From: Grimontia hollisae CIP 101886
GTDB taxonomy: Bacteria > Pseudomonadota > Gammaproteobacteria > Enterobacterales > Vibrionaceae
Reading direction: 5' to 3'
Length of the DNA stretch: 64,000 nucleotides
NCBI RefSeq assembly: GCF_000176515.1
Contig: NZ_ADAQ01000013.1
Span: 955,361 to 1,019,360 of the forward strand
Part shown: positions 19,588-28,163 of the stretch, in pieces
Numbering within the stretch: the first letter of the stretch is position 1
How the letters are laid out: every line of letters starts with the position of its first letter
Notes under the pieces: model-generated
What the model was told of the DNA's origin: nothing
Databases searched by the model: none
What the model saw: the letters and a program-made list of their open reading frames with translations, nothing else
Position numbers and translations under genes: made by a program

Positions 19588-20633
19588 TGTGTTTCTCCTG
19601 ATACCTTTTGTTGCGCGATGTCGACATTATCTGCCAGCGGTAGGCAGAGCGTAAAACAAGCCCCCTGGCCAGGTTGGGATTGCAATGTCAGCCTGCCTTT
19701 ATGGGCATGGCAGACCATTTGGACTACCGCGAGTCCAAGGCCAGTGCCTTGTTGTCGGGTAGTGAAAAAAGGTTCGAGAATTTTGCTTTGTAGTCCGGGG
19801 GCAATACCGGGACCATTATCCGCAACCGACAAAAACAGTTGTCCCTGCATGACTCGGGCATCTACCACCACCTTGCAGCCTTTACCCGCAACCTGAATCG
19901 CGTTGACAACCAGATTGGAAAGCGCACTTGCCAGAGCATTCATGTTGCCAAGCAGCATATGGGATTCATCATCACCGTTGATCTCAAAATCCACCTGCTG
20001 ACTGCTCACCAAGGCTTCCACCATAGGTTCAAACTCATTGAGCAAGTGTTCCAGGGTGAAGGTGTTCACCACTTTGTTGTCGCCGCCTTTAGCGAAAAGC
20101 AACATGTCATTTACCTGCTTTTCCAGATCATGCAGCCTGTCTACCAGTTTCATCTGAAACCGCTGACGGGTCGGTTCGCTCAGGTTCGGTGTGCTAAGGT
20201 TGGCAGCATAGAGCAATGCGCTCGATAATGGCGTCCTGACCTGGTGGGCCAACGATGCCACCATTTTTCCAAGTGAAGACAGGCGCTGTAGATCGCTGAC
20301 ACGTGATTGCAGCAGGCGGGTTTCTGTCATATCTGTGATAAGGATGAGTTGGCCGGAATCTGAGGCGGAAATGGCCAGTTTTACGCGACGGCCATCGCGG
20401 AGTGATACTTCATGGCCGTCATCCTCACGGGGAGAGAATGCCCGGTTAATCACATCCACCCACCGTTCTTGCTCAAGCGGAGTGCCCAATAGATGGTGCG
20501 CTTCCGGGTTGGCTTCCGCCACACGACCGAAGGAATCGAGCATGATGACGCCAGCTGGCATGACATCTAATACTTGTTTGTATCGGAGAACCTGCTGATT
20601 AACAGTTCCCAGTGGCGAATTATTGGCTTCCAT
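19584..20633 (-). CDS. flrB: FlrB (FleS), soluble sensor histidine kinase
   Basis: 349 residues with no membrane segment. A PAS domain (about 20-105) is followed by HisKA with the phospho-accepting His130 in SLAHQVRTPL, and a HATPase domain with NLVVNAI, DNGPGIAPG and GTGLGLAV. It phosphorylates FlrC in response to basal-body assembly state, as known for Vibrio. It is the first gene of the flrBC transcript, with a near-consensus sigma-54 promoter about 50 bases upstream. Confidence 0.96.
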   Translation of the reverse strand: MEANNSPLGTVNQQVLRYKQVLDVMPAGVIMLDSFGRVAEANPEAHHLLGTPLEQERWVDVINRAFSPREDDGHEVSLRDGRRVKLAISASDSGQLILITDMTETRLLQSRVSDLQRLSSLGKMVASLAHQVRTPLSSALLYAANLSTPNLSEPTRQRFQMKLVDRLHDLEKQVNDMLLFAKGGDNKVVNTFTLEHLLNEFEPMVEALVSSQQVDFEINGDDESHMLLGNMNALASALSNLVVNAIQVAGKGCKVVVDARVMQGQLFLSVADNGPGIAPGLQSKILEPFFTTRQQGTGLGLAVVQMVCHAHKGRLTLQSQPGQGACFTLCLPLADNVDIAQQKVSGETQ

Positions 20634-20679
20634 GATGCTTAATGCTTTCCGCTCTCTTTTCTGACGCTAAGCAGCCTTA

Positions 20680-20695
20680 AGCAGATTACGTGCCA
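20680..20695 (-). promoter_or_regulatory. Sigma-54 promoter of flrBC
   Basis: Minus strand TGGCACG-N4-CTGCT: the -24 element is a perfect consensus match and GG-N10-GC spacing is exact. It matches the known FlrA-dependent class II control of flrBC. Confidence 0.87.
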
Positions 20696-20735
20696 AACAT
20701 AAAGTCTTTTAAAATCAACAAATTAAGATAAATAC

Positions 20736-20771
20736 AAATAAAAAAGCGAAGTCAAAAAAATGACTTCGCTT
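20736..20771 (-). terminator. Intrinsic terminator after flrA
   Basis: An 11-bp perfect stem (AAGCGAAGTCA/TGACTTCGCTT) with a 6-base loop; on the minus strand it is followed by a T-rich tail. It ends the monocistronic flrA transcript. Confidence 0.88.
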
Positions 20772-20810
20772 GCATATTGTCTAACACCGTATTTCAACCG
20801 GTAAATGCGT

Positions 20811-22286
20811 TTAGGCGATATCTTCTTTATTCAGGCCATATTTACGCATTTTCTCTACCAGTGTTGTGCGTCGCATTCCCAGCATATCGGCAGCACGCGC
20901 CACAATCCCCATCTGCGCTTCAAGCGCCTGACGGATCATGTCAACTTCCAGATCAGCCAACATTGCTTTCAAATCCACACCTTCAGGCGGCAATCCCGCT
21001 GCCGAAGGATTAGTAAAGCCCGGCATATCATCTGGCTGCTCATCCATGGCGAATACAGCATGGAGTGCATCACGCTCCAGATCTTCCTGATCTTGAAAAG
21101 CGCCCAATGTTTCTGGCTGGAATTCAGGAATATCACTGTAACGGTATTTATTCGGCAGCCGGTTTACATCAACCATTTGCCCCGGATAGAGAATAATCAT
21201 GCGCTCAATCAGGTTCGCCAGCTCACGAACATTACCTGGCCAGTCGTGTTCCATCAAGGAACTAATGGCTCTTGGGGTAAGGTGCATCTGATTTCCACCT
21301 TCAGCTTCCAAACGTGCCATCAACTCCTGAATAAGCAGTGGAATATCTTCAAGGCGTTCGCGCAAGGCAGGCATCTCAATCGGGAATACATTCAGACGAT
21401 AAAAGAGATCTTCACGGAATGTGCCTTCATCAATCATGGTATCAAGATTGCGGTGGGTTGCTGCCACCACACGAACGTCAGCACGAATGGTTTTATTTCC
21501 ACCCACCCGCTCAAAACAACGCTCCTGCAATACACGGAGCAATTTCACCTGCATTGGCTGCGGCATATCACCGATTTCATCTAGAAACAGTGTGCCACCT
21601 TCTGCCATTTCAAAGCGGCCTTTCCGTGCAGAAATTGCACCGGTAAACGCCCCTTTTTCATGGCCAAACAACTCACTTTCCAGCAGCTCTGGTGGGATTG
21701 CGCCACAGTTAACCGGCACAAACGGGCCTTTTCCACGTTGTGAGTGGTAGTGAATGTTACGGGCAACCACCTCTTTACCTGTGCCTGACTCGCCCAAAAT
21801 TAATACGCTGGCATCAGTTCCAGCAACTTGATCAATAAGATGACGAACATCGGCGATCGCGTCACTGCGACCCACCATGCTTCTAAATAGCGTATTTTTT
21901 CGGCTAAGTTGTGGAATATCGAATCCGCGTTTACCCGAAAACTCCTGACAGTGTCGGAGTGCATCGGCAAGTTGTGGGTAATTTAGTGGCAGTTCAAGTT
22001 CACCGACAAAATTTGGCAATCCTGACAATTCCGTTTTATGTTTCGCAAGCGCAATAACGGGAATATGGTTATGAATCGCTAAATTATCAAGCACTTGTGA
22101 CAAGCGCTGGGGTGAGTGAATATTACCCAGAAAACAGGCACCTTCAACCTGTTTCCAGTGCGAATCATTTAGCTTAGTGGTTGAACATAGCAGGCATTGC
22201 TCACCAATAAACTCCAAGATAACGCCTAAATCATGACGAAACTGTTCATCATCCTCGATAACAAGAATCTTCGTTAAACCTTGCAT
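20811..22286 (-). CDS. flrA: FlrA (FleQ), master sigma-54 activator of flagellar genes
   Basis: 491 residues. A receiver-like N-terminal domain lacks the acceptor Asp: residue 54 is Gly in CFLGNI, so it is not expected to be phosphorylated. The AAA+ domain has Walker A GESGTGKE at 165-172 and GAFTGA at 212-217, and a C-terminal helix-turn-helix ends [16 protein letters not shown]. Family members bind c-di-GMP and the FlhG ATPase. It is transcribed alone, between a sigma-70-like promoter and a strong terminator, as expected of a class I regulator. Confidence 0.96.
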   Translation of the reverse strand: MQGLTKILVIEDDEQFRHDLGVILEFIGEQCLLCSTTKLNDSHWKQVEGACFLGNIHSPQRLSQVLDNLAIHNHIPVIALAKHKTELSGLPNFVGELELPLNYPQLADALRHCQEFSGKRGFDIPQLSRKNTLFRSMVGRSDAIADVRHLIDQVAGTDASVLILGESGTGKEVVARNIHYHSQRGKGPFVPVNCGAIPPELLESELFGHEKGAFTGAISARKGRFEMAEGGTLFLDEIGDMPQPMQVKLLRVLQERCFERVGGNKTIRADVRVVAATHRNLDTMIDEGTFREDLFYRLNVFPIEMPALRERLEDIPLLIQELMARLEAEGGNQMHLTPRAISSLMEHDWPGNVRELANLIERMIILYPGQMVDVNRLPNKYRYSDIPEFQPETLGAFQDQEDLERDALHAVFAMDEQPDDMPGFTNPSAAGLPPEGVDLKAMLADLEVDMIRQALEAQMGIVARAADMLGMRRTTLVEKMRKYGLNKEDIA

Positions 22287-22317
22287 GTGTGAGATATATC
22301 TGCCCTAAAACCTTCTA

Positions 22318-22349
22318 AGTTATTGGCGCAACGGATGTCGCTAATAACT
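22318..22349 (-). repeat. Inverted repeat in the flrA leader
   Basis: Arms of 11 bases (AGTTATTGGCG and CGCTAATAACT) with one mismatch flank a 10-base centre, 32-63 bases before the flrA ATG and just after the predicted start point. It could be an operator or a leader stem-loop; the sequence does not decide. Confidence 0.5.
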
Positions 22350-22362
22350 GAATAATGTCACC

Positions 22363-22390
22363 ATTGTAATTGTTGCTTGCTATATGACAA
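22363..22390 (-). promoter_or_regulatory. Sigma-70-type promoter of flrA
   Basis: On the minus strand TTGTCA and TACAAT (each five of six consensus bases) are separated by 16 bases. The start point would be near 22356, giving a leader of about 70 bases. An imperfect inverted repeat (22318-22349) lies within that leader. Confidence 0.6.
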
Positions 22391-22458
22391 CCGGAGACAC
22401 AATAAAGCTGTGACTCCAGTGCCAACACAGATATGATTTTAGTGAATTCAGTGTGGTT

Positions 22459-22875
22459 TTATGCGTCTGCAGAGGTGATATTGTGATACTCAGCGGGTAT
22501 TTGATCCCACGCTGATTTTATTTCGCGCAAAATATCAATGACATCATCAATAGGCGCTTCTAAATTATCCCGGTTTGCTTCCGAGACCTGACGGATCATA
22601 AAATCGTAAAGCGCATCAAGGTTGGAGGCAATTTCGCCACCATCATCCATGGATAAACAGGTGCGCAGACTGATAATAATATCCAGCGCCTTCCCCAAAC
22701 GTTCACCTTTCACAGCCACGTCACCTTGAGACATTGCGGCTTTCCCCTGAATCAGGCGTTCTATGGCACCTGCCATCAGCATCTGGATCACTTTGTGTGG
22801 TGATGCGGCACTTAACTGGCTGTCTACGGAGACTTTTTTGTAGGCCTGAAGTGACCCTCTCATAATGTTCCTCAC
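22459..22875 (-). CDS. fliS: FliS, flagellin export chaperone
   Basis: 138 residues and helical; begins MRGSLQAYKKVSVDSQLSAASPHKV, with MLMAGAIERLIQGKAAM, typical of FliS. It binds flagellin C-termini and delivers them to FlhA. It is the last gene of the flaG-fliD-fliT-fliS group and directly abuts the fliT stop. Confidence 0.93.
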   Translation of the reverse strand: MRNIMRGSLQAYKKVSVDSQLSAASPHKVIQMLMAGAIERLIQGKAAMSQGDVAVKGERLGKALDIIISLRTCLSMDDGGEIASNLDALYDFMIRQVSEANRDNLEAPIDDVIDILREIKSAWDQIPAEYHNITSADA

Positions 22876-23175
22876 CTACTCAAATTTTTTGTAAAGTTGT
22901 ACTGACTTACGCCCTTTTTTAAATTGATTGACTTGGGCTGCTGCACTGTCACGCTGTGTTTTTATAAGGATAAATAACCGCTTGGTGCGGGCAGTCGCTT
23001 CCGTCCAAACAGCGAGTCCAGGTTTTTCTGACGACACAGTAATTTCAGCCAGGCATTGTTTTCTTTTATCCAATAACCGTGCCATCTCGTCTGAATCGAC
23101 AGATTCTGAATACAATACAGCAAGAAGCTGCTCATCAATGTCAGACAGTTGAGATAACAAGGCTTGCATATTCAT
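22876..23175 (-). CDS. FliT-like flagellar chaperone (FlaI-type)
   Basis: 99 residues, helical and charged, with no recognisable motif of its own. It corresponds in position and size to the gene called flaI/fliT between fliD and fliS in Vibrio, thought to chaperone the FliD cap. The start overlaps the fliD stop by 4 bases (ATGA) and the stop abuts fliS, so it is co-translated with both. The function is inferred from context. Confidence 0.75.
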   Translation of the reverse strand: MNMQALLSQLSDIDEQLLAVLYSESVDSDEMARLLDKRKQCLAEITVSSEKPGLAVWTEATARTKRLFILIKTQRDSAAAQVNQFKKGRKSVQLYKKFE

Positions 23176-24548
23176 CCTGTCGTTGTTGGCATAATGCTCA
23201 TCATGGCTGCCAGTTGGGATTGCATTTGGGCCATTGCACTGTCCATGGCAGAAAACTGCTTTAATGTGCGGTTTTCTAAATCTTCCATCCGGCGATCAAG
23301 GTTGTCCTGCTCGTCCTGCAGTCGGATACGCTGATCACCCAAACTGGTTTCACGGTTACGAATCGCACCGTCCACCCCGGTAAAGTTTTGTACGGTTTCT
23401 TCCAGCTTGCGGGCAAACCCTTGGTTTCCGCCGAAAAAGCCTTCAAGCGCACCGTAATTACGCGTCAATTGTTTGTCTAACAGGTCGTAGTTGATTTCCA
23501 GCCGCCCTTCCATGGTCGTCGAAATACCGAGCTCACTGAGTGTTCTCAGCGAATTCGGCGCCCCTTCAATCGGCGACGAAAAGAGTGAACGCATTTGATT
23601 GACGGCAGAACGGATCACGCTGTCGCCCACTAACGGACCACCTTGCCGGGTTTCCGGATCATATTTCGACAATGCCTTCGTCACCTGGTAAAAGGCATTG
23701 TACGCATCCACAAACTCTTCCAGCGAGGCTTTTACTTTATCTCTGTCCTCTTCCACCTTGATGGTCACAGATCCTTCAGGTGCAGATGTCAGTTGGGCTA
23801 CGTCAATATTTACACCACGGATGGCATCAGAAAACGTATTGGTATCACTGGTAACAGAAGCAAGGCCATCAATCAAAATCCGCGCGTCCAATGCTGCCTG
23901 CATCTCATTCATGGAATTGGTGGCGCTGGCGGGGTTATACGCCAGTGCCTGCAAAGGCGAGGATACCGGTGCATTGACGGTAACAGAAATCTGGTTTTCC
24001 GCCCCGGTTTTATCGCCCCCCAGAATCAACCGCGCTCCGCTGTCATCGTTAATGACAGACGCTTTGATACCGGGGTTATTGGCGCTGCTGTTGATTGATC
24101 GCACAACGTCCAGCAAGGTGCTGCTATTGGCATCAATATCGATAGTGGTGGTGCGGCCGCCCAGACTGAGTGTCAGTTGTCCGGCACCAAAATCGGTATC
24201 AGCATCCAAACCGTCAGAGACCAGTTTATGGGACTGAGCAAGTTGCTGTACATCGATGGAATATACGCCGGTAACGGCTTGGTGATCGGCGGAGGCGGAG
24301 ACAGCCTCTTCATTGCTTGAAACTGTGCTCCGCGCCGCGAAGGTATTGTTACGGCGAAAGTCGTACATCAAATCTTTCATCGTATCGAGGGAAGTTTTGA
24401 GCCTACCGTAAGCGCTGATGTTGGTTTCAACATCATTCAGGCCCTTAACGATTCGCTCTTGTTTGGGCGAACGCTCGGCTTCAACAATTTTGTTGACGAT
24501 GGAGTTGATGTCGATACCACTTCCAAGGCCTGTTGCGCTTACACCCAT
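23172..24548 (-). CDS. fliD: FliD, filament cap protein (HAP2)
   Basis: 458 residues. The N-terminal FliD_N domain starts MGVSATGLGSGIDINSIVNKIV and the C-terminal FliD_C domain is coiled-coil (RNRETSLGDQRIRLQDEQDNL). It caps the filament and folds incoming flagellin. It lies 16 bases after flaG and overlaps fliT. Confidence 0.97.
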   Translation of the reverse strand: MGVSATGLGSGIDINSIVNKIVEAERSPKQERIVKGLNDVETNISAYGRLKTSLDTMKDLMYDFRRNNTFAARSTVSSNEEAVSASADHQAVTGVYSIDVQQLAQSHKLVSDGLDADTDFGAGQLTLSLGGRTTTIDIDANSSTLLDVVRSINSSANNPGIKASVINDDSGARLILGGDKTGAENQISVTVNAPVSSPLQALAYNPASATNSMNEMQAALDARILIDGLASVTSDTNTFSDAIRGVNIDVAQLTSAPEGSVTIKVEEDRDKVKASLEEFVDAYNAFYQVTKALSKYDPETRQGGPLVGDSVIRSAVNQMRSLFSSPIEGAPNSLRTLSELGISTTMEGRLEINYDLLDKQLTRNYGALEGFFGGNQGFARKLEETVQNFTGVDGAIRNRETSLGDQRIRLQDEQDNLDRRMEDLENRTLKQFSAMDSAMAQMQSQLAAMMSIMPTTTG

Positions 24549-24564
24549 GGTTTACTCACCTCAG

Positions 24565-24984
24565 TTATACCTTTTCTGCAACCAGCCCCCTGGCATGAAG
24601 GGACAGTTGCTGTGCCAGCTCTAGCATTTCCTTCTCTGGAATTTGTCGGATAATGTCGCCGCTACTCATTTCATAAACAGTGACAACACTTCGTCCAGAT
24701 TGCTCATCGAGTCGGAAAGATAAGCCTTTGTTAAAGGTAGACACAAACTCATCCAGTCGCTCAACCAGCATTTCGAGCTGTTCTTGCTGTATCTTCCGGG
24801 TATCTTCAAGCCGCTGGACTTGCTCTACCCGATGTTGAGACAGCTTTTCAACATTCTCGGCCATCTGCTGCTGGTTTGTGATATTGGGTTGCGCCCGCTC
24901 CACAGTTTGATTACTAGCAATTTTTGTGCCGGACTGTGGGGTCACATGGGACAGGGATGACGTCGAAACGGATGATAGGTCCAT
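24565..24984 (-). CDS. flaG: FlaG, filament-length-associated protein
   Basis: 139 residues. The C-terminal half carries the FlaG domain (LDEFVSTFNKGLSFRLDEQS, VVTVYEMSSGDIIRQIPEKEML); the N-terminal half is polar and Gln-rich. FlaG is known to influence filament length in several polar flagellates. It sits between the second flagellin and fliD and has a perfect AGGAGG ribosome-binding site. Confidence 0.93.
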   Translation of the reverse strand: MDLSSVSTSSLSHVTPQSGTKIASNQTVERAQPNITNQQQMAENVEKLSQHRVEQVQRLEDTRKIQQEQLEMLVERLDEFVSTFNKGLSFRLDEQSGRSVVTVYEMSSGDIIRQIPEKEMLELAQQLSLHARGLVAEKV

Positions 24985-25008
24985 CGTAGTTCACCTCCTG
25001 TTAGCTAT

Positions 25009-25035
25009 TGACGGTGAGGGGCAAGCTCACCGTCA
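25009..25035 (-). terminator. Hairpin between flagellin and flaG
   Basis: A 10-bp perfect stem (TGACGGTGAG/CTCACCGTCA) with a 7-base loop lies directly after the flagellin stop. No T-run follows on the minus strand, so it may act as a partial terminator or as a 3' mRNA-stabilising hairpin rather than a full stop. Confidence 0.55.
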
Positions 25036-25046
25036 TTTTCTCGCCG

Positions 25047-26186
25047 TTAGCCTAACAGGCTCAGTGCAGCTGACGGTGCTTGCTTCGCTTGTGCAAGTAT
25101 AGACGTACCGGATTGCTGCAAGATCTGAGATTTAGTGAACTGCGTCGTTTCTTTCGCAAAATCAACATCTCGGATGCGACTGTTAGACGCACTGACGTTC
25201 TCGTTAACATTGTCCAGATTCGCTATTGCATGGCTTAAGCGGTTCTGTTTTGCACCCAGCTCAGCACGGTGTGAATCGATGTATTGCATCGCATTGTCCA
25301 CCAGGCCAACTGCACGCTGGGCACCACCGACTGTACTCACATCGACATCTTGGACAGTTTCGTCAACTTTTGCCGCACCGGCAATACCCAGAGACGTTGC
25401 CAGAGCTCCGGTAAACGCCACGTCCGAGCCAGAAGCCGCCACGACTTGTAGTTCGCCGTCTTCCGTCACAGAGGCTGAAACTTGACCATCTGCCTGACCA
25501 TTGATGTAGGTTGCCACTTCTTCTACGTCATCGCCTGCTTTCGCAGAAACGTTGATGGTTGCAGTCGTACCGTCAGCATTGGTGATAGCCATAGACAGGG
25601 TTGCACCGGCAGTTGCTGTCCACGCTGCCATGTCCACAGAAGCAGCAACCGTCGCTTTATAGGTTGCACCACCCATCAGGGCCTCATCTGCACGGATGTT
25701 CTTGAACTCCATGAAGACAGCTTCACCGGCATCAGCACCGATTTGGAACGCTTTAGTGCCAAACGTACCGTTCAGCAGTTTCGCGCCACCGAAAGAGGTG
25801 GTTTCTGCAATACGGTTCAATTCGTCTTGCAGGGCAACGATCTCTTCTTGAATCGCCCCACGCTCTTGGGAACCGTTCGCACCGTTCGCAGATTGCAGTG
25901 CCAGATCACGCATACGTTGCAGGATATTGGTGGACTCTTCCATCGCACCTTCTGCCGTTTGTGACATCGAAATACCGTCGTTGGCGTTACGTACTGCAAC
26001 ATCCAGGCCTCGGCTTTGCGAAATCAATCGGTTAGAAATTTGCAGACCGGCTGCGTCATCCTTCGCGCTGTTAATACGGAAACCCGAAGACAAACGTTCC
26101 ATCGAAGCGTTCAACGAATCCGTTGAACTGTTCAAGTAGCGCTGAGCGGTCATTGCAGGCACGTTAGTGTTTACTGTAATAGCCAT
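25047..26186 (-). CDS. Flagellin, sigma-28-controlled copy
   Basis: 379 residues with the conserved D0/D1 ends of flagellin ([20 protein letters not shown] and [20 protein letters not shown]) and a variable centre of about 180 residues with an Ala/Asp/Thr-rich repeat-like fold. It is a paralogue of the flagellin encoded just upstream and differs mainly in the centre. Vibrio filaments contain several flagellins, the accessory ones under sigma-28; the promoter here fits that class. Confidence 0.96.
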   Translation of the reverse strand: MAITVNTNVPAMTAQRYLNSSTDSLNASMERLSSGFRINSAKDDAAGLQISNRLISQSRGLDVAVRNANDGISMSQTAEGAMEESTNILQRMRDLALQSANGANGSQERGAIQEEIVALQDELNRIAETTSFGGAKLLNGTFGTKAFQIGADAGEAVFMEFKNIRADEALMGGATYKATVAASVDMAAWTATAGATLSMAITNADGTTATINVSAKAGDDVEEVATYINGQADGQVSASVTEDGELQVVAASGSDVAFTGALATSLGIAGAAKVDETVQDVDVSTVGGAQRAVGLVDNAMQYIDSHRAELGAKQNRLSHAIANLDNVNENVSASNSRIRDVDFAKETTQFTKSQILQQSGTSILAQAKQAPSAALSLLG

Positions 26187-26265
26187 AACTATTCTCCTTT
26201 GGTACTAAGTCCGGCTTCCGCCCAGCAACCCAGGGAAAACCAGTTCTAAATCTCTCACACCCCAT

Positions 26266-26292
26266 GTAACGGCCCGTTTGGAAAAACCTTTA
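26266..26292 (-). promoter_or_regulatory. Sigma-28 (FliA) promoter of the second flagellin
   Basis: Minus strand TAAA-N15-GCCGTTAC; the consensus is TAAA-N15-GCCGATAA, so six of eight -10 bases match and spacing is exact. It lies about 80 bases before the flagellin ATG. Confidence 0.75.
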
Positions 26293-26504
26293 CACTTTTT
26301 TTCCTATTCTCTTACACCTTCGTGATGTCGGTGAAAGACCGTAATATCATGGCGCTATGAAGGTTTTCGCCTTCGGGAGAAAAAACTTTAGTGGGGAATG
26401 AGAAAAATTATTCTGGCATCTTGACGATTCAATAAGAGTGCTTTAGATACAAAGTGTTAGAAAAATCTAGTGTGTTGCAGAGCTGAGATTGAAAGAAGGG
26501 AAAA

Positions 26505-26536
26505 CACAAAAAAAGCGGCAATGACTTGCCGCTTTT
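26505..26536 (-). terminator. Intrinsic terminator after the first flagellin
   Basis: An 11-bp perfect stem (AAAAGCGGCAA/TTGCCGCTTTT) with a TGAC loop and a T-run on the minus strand, 18 bases past the stop. It makes the upstream flagellin monocistronic. Confidence 0.9.
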
Positions 26537-26553
26537 AGGGAGGTTGCTGTCTG

Positions 26554-27696
26554 CTACTGGAGCAGGTTGAGTGCGGCCTGAGGCAATTGTTTTGCCTGTG
26601 CCAGGATAGAGGTACTTGCCTGCTGCAGGATTTGGCCTTTGGTCAGCTCGGTTGTCTCTTTCGCAAAATCGGTATCACGGATACGGCTGTTCGACGCAGA
26701 CACATTTTCCTGAATGTTAGACAGGTTACTGATGGTATGGCTTAAACGATTTTGTTTTGCCCCCAGATCAGCTCGTTGGCTATCAATATACTGCATGGCA
26801 GAGTCAATGATCCCCACCGCCATCTGTGCCCCGCCCACATTACTGACATCAATATCCTGAGCCGTGATGGCAGAACCCGTACCGGTAACCAGCCCAAGGG
26901 ATGTGGCCAGCGCGCCACCAAAGGTGACATTACCTTCCAGTTTTTCTTCGGCAATGAATATCTGCAACTGACCATCATCGTCAACAGAGGCGGTCAGCAT
27001 CTCATCGGACTGACCATTAATATAGGTCGCCAATTCCTCGATATCGTCGCCCGCTTTGGCATCAATATTGAGATTGATGGAGTTACCGTCTTTGGTGGTA
27101 AACGCCAATGTCAGGGTTGATGCTGCTGCCGTCACTCCCCAGCCTGCCGTTTTCGCCGACGTGCCGATAAACTCGGTTCCCCCCATACGGAAATCATCAG
27201 CACGGATACTGGTGAGTCCCATGATAATCGCTTCACCGGAATCAGCACCTATCTGAAAAGAAGCTTCACCAAAAGAACCATTCAGCAGACGGCGGCCACC
27301 AAAAGCAGTGGTTTCCGCGATACGGTTAAGTTCGTCCTGAAGTGCTGATACCTCTTCCTGAATCGCGACACGTTCAGAGATACCGTTCGCACCATTTGCC
27401 GATTGCAATGCCAGGTCGCGCATACGTTGTAAGATGTTGGTGGATTCCTGCATTGCACCTTCTGCCGTTTGGGCAATTGAGATGCCATCATTTGCGTTGC
27501 GCATTGCAACGTCCAGGCCACGGGTCTGGGCAATGAGTCGATTCGAAATCTGCAGACCAGCAGCATCATCTTTCGCACTGTTGATCCGACTACCAGACGA
27601 CAAGCGCTCCATCGACGTGTTTAACTCGTTTGTCGACTTGTTCAGGTAACGCTGCGCAGTCATCGCAGACACGTTGGTGTTAACTGTTACACCCAT
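26554..27696 (-). CDS. flaA: Flagellin, sigma-54-controlled core copy (FlaA-like)
   Basis: 380 residues with intact flagellin D0/D1 domains ([20 protein letters not shown] and [20 protein letters not shown]) and a divergent centre. The nearest promoter is of sigma-54 type with a leader near 130 bases. In V. cholerae the single flagellin needed for filament formation (FlaA) is the sigma-54/FlrC-dependent one, so this copy is inferred to be the core flagellin. A diverging TPR/glycosyltransferase-like gene lies on its upstream side. Confidence 0.9.
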   Translation of the reverse strand: MGVTVNTNVSAMTAQRYLNKSTNELNTSMERLSSGSRINSAKDDAAGLQISNRLIAQTRGLDVAMRNANDGISIAQTAEGAMQESTNILQRMRDLALQSANGANGISERVAIQEEVSALQDELNRIAETTAFGGRRLLNGSFGEASFQIGADSGEAIIMGLTSIRADDFRMGGTEFIGTSAKTAGWGVTAAASTLTLAFTTKDGNSINLNIDAKAGDDIEELATYINGQSDEMLTASVDDDGQLQIFIAEEKLEGNVTFGGALATSLGLVTGTGSAITAQDIDVSNVGGAQMAVGIIDSAMQYIDSQRADLGAKQNRLSHTISNLSNIQENVSASNSRIRDTDFAKETTELTKGQILQQASTSILAQAKQLPQAALNLLQ

Positions 27697-28163
27697 TTTG
27701 CTCTCCTTTGACTTTCGCGTATTTTGCGAAACAGCCTCCCCGCGACATAGTTGTCCGAATGTTGAGCGGGACCAGCCTTCAGTTCGTTATCAGGAACGGT
27801 ATCAGTACCACCGACACCTCATGCTGAAACTTATTCAATTTGCATGCCAACTATTTAAAGTTGTTATTTATCAATGAGTTAATGCGTTACAATTTAAGGT
27901 GATATAGCTAAACGGCAAATTTTTTACATTTATCCTCAAGAAAATCGGCAACTTGCCGCCCCAACCTTTGCCTCCTCATAAACATAGCACCAGTTCCCGG
28001 AAAGAAGAGGGGTGAATCACATTTTATACTCCGACGTTTTTATCTGATGAAACAGCAACAAACACAGCTCTCCATGAATAATGCGTCTTCCGGCACGGTA
28101 TTTGCTGTCTTTAGTTCTCAATAAACGTCATATTTTTTGCGCGAATACAGACATGGATCCCTT
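27697..28163. other. Divergent promoter region, flagellin / TPR protein
   Basis: 467 bases, AT-rich. It contains the sigma-54-type promoter of the flagellin at 27834-27849. I find no convincing promoter for the plus-strand TPR gene and no RNA gene. Confidence 0.6.
27834..27849 (-). promoter_or_regulatory. Sigma-54-type promoter of the core flagellin (TTGAA variant)
   Basis: Minus strand TGGCATG-N4-TTGAA: excellent -24 element and correct spacing, but the -12 element has GA instead of GC. The same variant precedes flgK and flgA. It leaves a leader of about 128 bases. Confidence 0.65.

Larger units (their letters stand above)
26187..26553. other. Gap between the two flagellin genes
   Basis: 367 bases. 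It holds the sigma-28 promoter of the downstream flagellin and the terminator of the upstream one. The part between them (about 26300-26500) shows no open frame with a ribosome-binding site and no further repeat that I can see. Confidence 0.7.

Noticed and set aside
20805-21584. Open frame of 259 codons on the plus strand
   Set aside because: It lies entirely opposite flrA, with His/Gln/Thr-rich composition and no family motif.
27730-27760. Sigma-54 promoter closer to the core flagellin
   Set aside because: GG-N10-GC spacing can be found, but the -24 and -12 sequences otherwise do not match; the site at 27834 is much better.
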